Assembly: GCA_021796055.1 (NCBI GenBank) | Contig: JAJYOS010000198.1 | Span: 1-9,195 of the forward strand | Origin: Bacteroidota bacterium | GTDB taxonomy: Bacteria > Bacteroidota > Kryptoniia > Kryptoniales > JAKASW01 | Length of the DNA: 9,195 bases | Direction: 5' to 3' | Shown here: positions 5,942 to 9,195 of the stretch, piece by piece | Layout of the letters: the number at the start of each line of letters is the position of its first letter | How positions within the stretch are numbered: position 1 is the first letter of the stretch | The notes under the pieces: model-generated | Seen by the model: only the letters and a program-made list of their open reading frames with translations | Databases searched by the model: none | Told to the model about the DNA's origin: nothing | Program-made: the position numbers and the translations under genes

Positions 5942-6340
5942 CTATTTCCTCTCGTCAAACTTCAAGGCGGCAGAATTTATACAATATCTGAGTCCGGTTG
6001 GTTTCGGTCCATCATCGAAAAGGTGTCCGAGGTGAGCCCCGCACTTGCCGCACTTAACTTCGGTCCTGACCATCCCGAAAGAAGCATCCCTATCCTCTTC
6101 AATTTTCGAACCATCGACAGGGGTAAAGAAGCTTGGCCAGCCCGACCCCGATTCGTACTTTGTCTCGGAATCGAAGAGCTCGCTCCCGCAGCAAACGCAG
6201 CGGTATATTCCATCCCCATGGAAGTCCCAGTATTTTCCGGTGAACGCGCGCTCAGTCCCTTTTTCCCTCGTGACGTGGTACTCTTCCGGCGTCAATTCCT
6301 TTTTCCAATCGGCATCTTCTTTCTTTATCTTCTCTTCCAT
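5942..6340 (-). CDS. msrB: Peptide methionine-R-sulfoxide reductase B
   Basis: Reduces methionine-R-sulfoxide in proteins back to methionine, repairing oxidative damage; no signal peptide is seen, so it should be cytoplasmic. It has 132 residues, the usual size of a stand-alone MsrB. Visible are the [24 protein letters not shown] start, two zinc-binding CxxC pairs (Cys48/Cys51 in CVCCG, Cys97/Cys100 in CGKCG), SGSGWPSF at 64-71, [10 protein letters not shown] at 103-112, and the catalytic Cys120 in RYCINSAAL. Many relatives have a recycling Cys in GCGWPSF; here that position is Ser66, so reduction probably proceeds by direct attack of thioredoxin or another thiol. The ATG at 6340 is chosen over one 15 codons upstream (6385) because GGAGG lies 4 bases before it and the extra residues are unconserved. 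It lies 130 bases downstream of the mannanase gene on the same strand and may share its transcript. Confidence 0.96.
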   Translation of the reverse strand: MEEKIKKEDADWKKELTPEEYHVTREKGTERAFTGKYWDFHGDGIYRCVCCGSELFDSETKYESGSGWPSFFTPVDGSKIEEDRDASFGMVRTEVKCGKCGAHLGHLFDDGPKPTGLRYCINSAALKFDERK

Positions 6341-6344
6341 ATAT

Positions 6345-6349
6345 CCTCC
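6345..6349 (-). promoter_or_regulatory. Ribosome binding site that decides the msrB start
   Basis: The minus strand reads GGAGG, 4 bases before the ATG at 6340, supporting this start over the in-frame ATG at 6385, which would place the site inside the coding region. Confidence 0.7.
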
Positions 6350-6470
6350 GCGCTTTCTAAATATCAAACACAAACATGCGGACATCGGTTCTCATTCGCG
6401 TGAAGGTGAACGCCACTTCATCGCTCCCTTCCGCGCGGGTAGCGGTCATGACTGCGAAAGCGGTGGCGGG

Positions 6471-7838
6471 CTAACTTCCCTGCCTTGACGATTCCGCGAT
6501 CGCTTCTCTCTTCACAAGTTTCTCACTCTTATCCAGCCCGGTCATCTCGGCGGCACTTTGCTTCAATACCGCGATGGTGGATGTATCCGTGTTGTAAACT
6601 GAATTCAAACCCTGCGGCTCCTGCGGCGGATCTCCCATGTACGGATCCCCGGGTCGCCACACATGGTCCGCGTGTTGGGGACGCCCTTCGCCTCCCCAAG
6701 CCCAGAAATTGGATCCGACAATCGGCGCGCCCGCGGCCGCACTGTCATAGACTGCACCGAGAATAGTCTTGAAGTATCTGTCTCGTGCCGTAGTCGGCGT
6801 GCCGGGATCGTAAGCCTCACTATCACGCGGAAGCCCGAACTCCTCCATGACGATAGGCTTGTTCAGCTCGCGCGACAGATGAATCTGCAGGCCGATGTAA
6901 TTGAGCGCTTTATAAACCGTGGAATCGTATGTCCCTGAAATATCCTTGGCGTTAAACCATCCCCAGTTTTTCGGCCAGAGATGGAATGTGAGGTAATTTA
7001 TGTACTTCGTCCTGAAGCCTTTCAAGAAATAAGTGCTGTCCTGCAGAGTCCCTATGGTCCCCTCGCTTCCGGTTGTGACCAGATGGTTGGGGTCGAGGAT
7101 GTGAATATAATGTGCCGTTGAATCTATCCAGTGATACCATCTATCAATGTGGTCGGCATTTATGCCGGGGCGCGGCTCGTTTGCCAGTTCCCAAGCCATG
7201 ATAGTGGGATCGTCGCGGTAGTAGAATCCGTCGTATTTGTTCTTCCTGTTAAGGAGATCATAGACGTAGTTGTAAAAGAGAGTCTCCGCCTTTTTGTTTC
7301 CATAGAAAGAGGCCGCGTAATTCATGAACGCGGGGTATCCAGAAACGCTCGGTCTGACCCCTCCCCCGCCGTTTGCCCAATCATTGTACTGCGCCATCCC
7401 GCCCGACCACTGCCAGTAATTCGTCAGGAAAATGACGGCGTGCATTCCACGCTTGTGCATTTCACTAAGTAAGTAGTCGAGGCCGTCGAGGAGCTGCTCG
7501 TTAAAGACGCCCGGTTTTGTCTGTATTGCCGGCTTGAGTGAATTAGTCAGATAAGATAAGTTTGACCCGCCCAGTATTCTGAGGTTTGTGACGCCCATGG
7601 ACTTCAGCCTGTCGAGCTCCTTTCTCAGCCTCGCCCTGTCGCCTCCTGGCCCTTTGGATCCGAGATAGCACCCGTACCATAAATTTGTGCCTGTGAAATA
7701 ATACGGCCTCCCTTTGTATTCCAACTGGGTGCCGTTCGCTTTTATATATTGAGGTCGCTGCCAGAAAAGTAGCGTCGAGCAGGAGCTGAGGAGTAAGGAT
7801 AACACGAGGAACTGGGCAAGGAGGAAAATCTTCCGCAT
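6471..7838 (-). CDS. GH5-family endo-beta-1,4-mannanase-like lipoprotein
   Basis: A secreted glycoside hydrolase of 455 residues. A basic start and hydrophobic run end in a lipobox (LSSC, Cys20), so it should be a lipoprotein facing the periplasm or the cell surface. The rest is a (beta/alpha)8 GH5 domain of the type seen in beta-mannanases (subfamily 7 style): YYFTGTNLWYGCYLG near 46-60, conserved Arg87 in NLRIL, WELANEPR with the acid/base Glu221, TFHLWP with His286, IVMEEFGLP with the nucleophile Glu333, and NFWAWGGEG near 377-385. It should cut beta-1,4 bonds in mannans, glucomannans or galactomannans by the retaining mechanism; a related beta-mannosidase or cellulase activity cannot be excluded. 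No carbohydrate-binding module is seen; the C-terminal 40 residues look like a linker or tail. The ATG at 7838 has only a weak GAAAG site. It reads away from the exported protein at 8160 and toward msrB. Confidence 0.9.
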   Translation of the reverse strand: MRKIFLLAQFLVLSLLLSSCSTLLFWQRPQYIKANGTQLEYKGRPYYFTGTNLWYGCYLGSKGPGGDRARLRKELDRLKSMGVTNLRILGGSNLSYLTNSLKPAIQTKPGVFNEQLLDGLDYLLSEMHKRGMHAVIFLTNYWQWSGGMAQYNDWANGGGGVRPSVSGYPAFMNYAASFYGNKKAETLFYNYVYDLLNRKNKYDGFYYRDDPTIMAWELANEPRPGINADHIDRWYHWIDSTAHYIHILDPNHLVTTGSEGTIGTLQDSTYFLKGFRTKYINYLTFHLWPKNWGWFNAKDISGTYDSTVYKALNYIGLQIHLSRELNKPIVMEEFGLPRDSEAYDPGTPTTARDRYFKTILGAVYDSAAAGAPIVGSNFWAWGGEGRPQHADHVWRPGDPYMGDPPQEPQGLNSVYNTDTSTIAVLKQSAAEMTGLDKSEKLVKREAIAESSRQGS

Positions 7839-8159
7839 GGGTTATTCTTTCGATGAAATTTATAAATGCGCCGGAATGCGGCGAGCGACATCGTGACACG
7901 CCTCTGTGGTACACGTGCCTGACACTTCAGCGCCGATCCGATTTGCAACACTAATGCCCGGCAAGATTTTACCGGGTGATTGAAGACTAATGAATTTAAA
8001 TCAGGGCGGGATGCGAAACAAAAAAGCTTCACATAGCCGAAGACTAGTTGCTCACCTGGAGAGGATATTCATCGTCGAGGTTAGTCGCGATTGAGCGATG
8101 CTAAAGTTTTGTATCGATAAGATGGAACTTTAGTTCACATATTGGGTTTAGTAGTGGAT
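7839..8159. other. Divergent intergenic region between mannanase and exported protein
   Basis: 321 bases with no convincing gene. It holds a small stem CCCGG-(10)-CCGGG at 7957-7976 without a T run, and a perfect 8-base inverted repeat at 8101-8133 (listed separately). A solo CCTCTGTGG (7901-7909) resembles one unit of the decamer repeat found at 8915-8954. I cannot assign a promoter for either flanking gene with confidence. Confidence 0.4.
8101..8133. repeat. Perfect 8-base inverted repeat upstream of the exported-protein gene
   Basis: CTAAAGTT (8101-8108) and AACTTTAG (8126-8133) are exact reverse complements separated by 17 bases that include ATCGAT. The right arm ends 26 bases before the chosen ATG at 8160. 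It could be an operator for a dimeric regulator or a 5'-leader hairpin; nothing in the window tells which. Confidence 0.45.
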
Positions 8160-8693
8160 ATGACAATCCCATCTAAAGTACCTTTGGCCGGATCGATAGT
8201 GGTCCTCCTGGCAGCCCTTCTGCTCGGAAACAGTAAATTGCAAGCTCAGCCTTTTCACCAGAGAGTAGTAAGCGTTGGCGGCGTCTTCGGAGATCCATCT
8301 GGCGTAACGATGCGAATACCGTTCGGGATCTCGCGGGCATTCGATATCGGTTTCGGGCCGGATTATTTCGGCTCACCGAGACTTCAGGTGGACTACATCT
8401 GGGAGTTCCACGCCTTCAAATCAAATTTGTTCACCGAATACTGGGGGCCCGGACTCGCTATAGCCTTCGCGAAGGGGATTAACGCGTTCTATACAAATGA
8501 GCCGAGGAAGGAAAGCTTTGGTGCCAGCGAGGACAATTCATTCCAGGTAGGAGGGCGCGCGATCTTCGGCGTGAGCATAACGCCGAAAGCATTCCCGTTC
8601 GAGTTCTTCGTTGAAACGGGTCCGCTCCTTCCAGTGAGCCGGGTATTCGACCTCGACTTCGACGGCGCCATAGGGGTTCGGTATAAGCTGTGA
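8160..8693 (+). CDS. Exported hypothetical protein, probably a small outer-membrane beta-barrel
   Basis: I do not recognise a named family. With the ATG at 8160 it has 177 residues and a good Sec signal peptide: Lys6, a hydrophobic run (about 9-23), and a likely signal-peptidase I cut after LQA (residue 29). A TTG start at 8142 would add six residues and weaken the signal, so the ATG is preferred; neither start has a strong ribosome site. The mature part alternates hydrophobic and polar residues and is rich in Gly and Phe/Tyr (VVSVGGVFG, FDIGFGPDYFG, RLQVDYIWEFHAF, FQVGGRAIFGVSI, FEFFVETGPLLPV), ending GAIGVRYKL. This is the pattern of an 8-to-10-strand outer-membrane barrel with a typical aromatic-containing last strand. 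It is divergent from the mannanase gene. A role in carbohydrate uptake is possible by neighbourhood only. No enzyme motif is seen. Confidence 0.7.
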   Translation: MTIPSKVPLAGSIVVLLAALLLGNSKLQAQPFHQRVVSVGGVFGDPSGVTMRIPFGISRAFDIGFGPDYFGSPRLQVDYIWEFHAFKSNLFTEYWGPGLAIAFAKGINAFYTNEPRKESFGASEDNSFQVGGRAIFGVSITPKAFPFEFFVETGPLLPVSRVFDLDFDGAIGVRYKL

Positions 8694-8732
8694 ATGCTTA
8701 ATTGCCGACTTTAATTCCGCCGCGCGGGAAAT

Positions 8733-8749
8733 ATCCTACGGATTAGGAT
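8733..8749 (+). terminator. Hairpin after the exported-protein gene, possible weak terminator
   Basis: ATCCTA-CGGAT-TAGGAT forms a 6-base stem with a 5-base loop, 40 bases after the stop codon at 8693. It is AT-rich in the stem and lacks a clear T run, so it is a poor intrinsic terminator. A stronger stem CACTCC-TGCT-GGAGTG at 8824-8839 lies further downstream, also without a T run. Confidence 0.25.
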
Positions 8750-8914
8750 TAACTTATGACAAACCCGTTCCGATCAATCTTCTCGACGATTCGTCGCCGG
8801 AGATCGGCACGAACATTCTTTCCCACTCCTGCTGGAGTGAAACGCGCTTCACGGGGCCCTAAGGGAGATATGCTGAGAAAACAAAAGCGACTGACACTCG
8901 GAAAAGAGACAACT

Positions 8915-8954
8915 CTCCGTGGAACTCTGTGATACTCCGTGTGCCTCTGTGAAA
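8915..8954. repeat. Four-unit decamer tandem repeat, consensus CTCYGTGNNN
   Basis: Four back-to-back 10-base units: CTCCGTGGAA, CTCTGTGATA, CTCCGTGTGC, CTCTGTGAAA. Positions 1-3 and 5-7 of each unit are invariant, and position 4 alternates C, T, C, T, so there is also a 20-base higher-order period. I recall similar CTCCGTG/CTCTGTG strings in intergenic DNA of many unrelated bacterial genomes, which suggests a dispersed repeat element; that is memory of the pattern, not a search result. Confidence 0.75.
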
Positions 8955-9117
8955 TGTTAAGGAAAGTTCAAGACTGTAGGAAAATGTGGTCGCCGATGAA
9001 AAGCACTAATGCCACAGCACCTCGGAAATCACCTCGATTTTTATGTAAGCTGATTGATTCACCTGCGGAAGCGCAAAGGACTTTGAAACTTGTGACTCAA
9101 TCATGGAAGGCTTCAGC

Positions 9118-9151
9118 GTTCTTTCTTTTCTCTTGATAGAAAAGAAAGAAC
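9118..9151. repeat. Perfect 13-base inverted repeat, pyrimidine/purine arms
   Basis: GTTCTTTCTTTTC (9118-9130) and GAAAAGAAAGAAC (9139-9151) are exact reverse complements around an 8-base loop TCTTGATA. One arm is almost pure pyrimidine, the other almost pure purine. As RNA it would form a stable hairpin and could end transcription from either side, but no T run follows on plus. Similar TTCTTTCTTTT...AAAAGAAAGAA hairpins are familiar from intergenic DNA of Bacteroidota-like genomes. Confidence 0.75.
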
Positions 9152-9195
9152 CAAATAAAAGATCAAGACTGACGGAAAAAATGACTGTACATTTC

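Larger units (their letters stand above)
8694..9195. other. Repeat-bearing intergenic stretch without a convincing gene
   Basis: About 500 bases after the exported-protein gene up to the window edge. The best open frame (8939-9136, plus) has no ribosome site, is compositionally random, and reads straight into the inverted repeat at 9118, so I do not call it. The stretch holds hairpins at 8733-8749, 8784-8796 and 8824-8839, the decamer repeat at 8915-8954 and the long inverted repeat at 9118-9151. No tRNA cloverleaf was recognised by eye. Confidence 0.5.

Noticed and set aside
6045..6488. 147-codon plus-strand open frame over msrB and the following gap
   Set aside because: Antisense to MsrB catalytic and zinc motifs and compositionally random.
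7957..7976. CCCGG/CCGGG stem considered as a terminator
   Set aside because: It lies between divergent genes, where no transcript needs ending, and has no T run.
8939..9136. 65-codon plus-strand open frame in the right-hand gap
   Set aside because: No ribosome site, begins inside the decamer repeat and ends inside the long inverted repeat; no recognisable features.

Overview
The window most resembles a chromosomal segment of a Gram-negative bacterium of the FCB group (Bacteroidota, Chlorobiota or Ignavibacteria-like). The reasons are an ExbB-ExbD-ExbD-TonB gene order with a TonB start typical of that group (a VRVLTYSELGPPPS-like stretch), a lipoprotein-anchored GH5 mannanase, a probable outer-membrane barrel, and mixed-GC coding sequence with strong AGGAGG-type ribosome sites. 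This placement is inference from protein style; no rRNA or tRNA gene is present. I see no transposase, integrase, phage gene or CRISPR array.

Left part (1-2840, all minus strand): an apparent six-gene operon. In transcription order it holds a receiver-domain protein with a degraded acidic pocket (2840-2469), a STAS anti-sigma-factor-antagonist-like protein (2456-2100), an ExbB/TolQ/MotA proton channel (2045-1314), two different ExbD proteins (1291-767 and 764-270) and the start of a TonB-like energy transducer that leaves the window at base 1. Spacings run from 2 to 54 bases, and most genes have a clear ribosome site. The last four genes should form an inner-membrane complex that uses the proton gradient to energise outer-membrane transport. 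The two signalling genes ahead of them suggest coupled expression or control.

Middle (2841-4563): a 319-base divergent region with a plausible sigma70-type promoter leads rightward to a 394-residue protein (3160-4344). Its C-terminal half looks like domains 2 and 3 of archaeal/eukaryotic release factor eRF1, including a zinc ribbon, but it lacks the catalytic GGQ. It belongs with the little-studied bacterial eRF1-like proteins and is the most unusual gene here.

Sugar and repair part (4564-7838): galactokinase on plus, convergent with methionine sulfoxide reductase B and a secreted GH5 beta-mannanase-like lipoprotein on minus. Galactokinase and mannanase would fit together in galactomannan use, although no alpha-galactosidase or transporter lies in the window.

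Right part (7839-9195): a divergent intergenic region carrying a perfect 8-base inverted repeat, a small exported, probably barrel-forming protein (8160-8693), then about 500 bases without a convincing gene. That last stretch holds several hairpins, a four-unit decamer repeat (CTCYGTGNNN) and a perfect 13-base inverted repeat, and reads as a repeat-bearing intergenic region.
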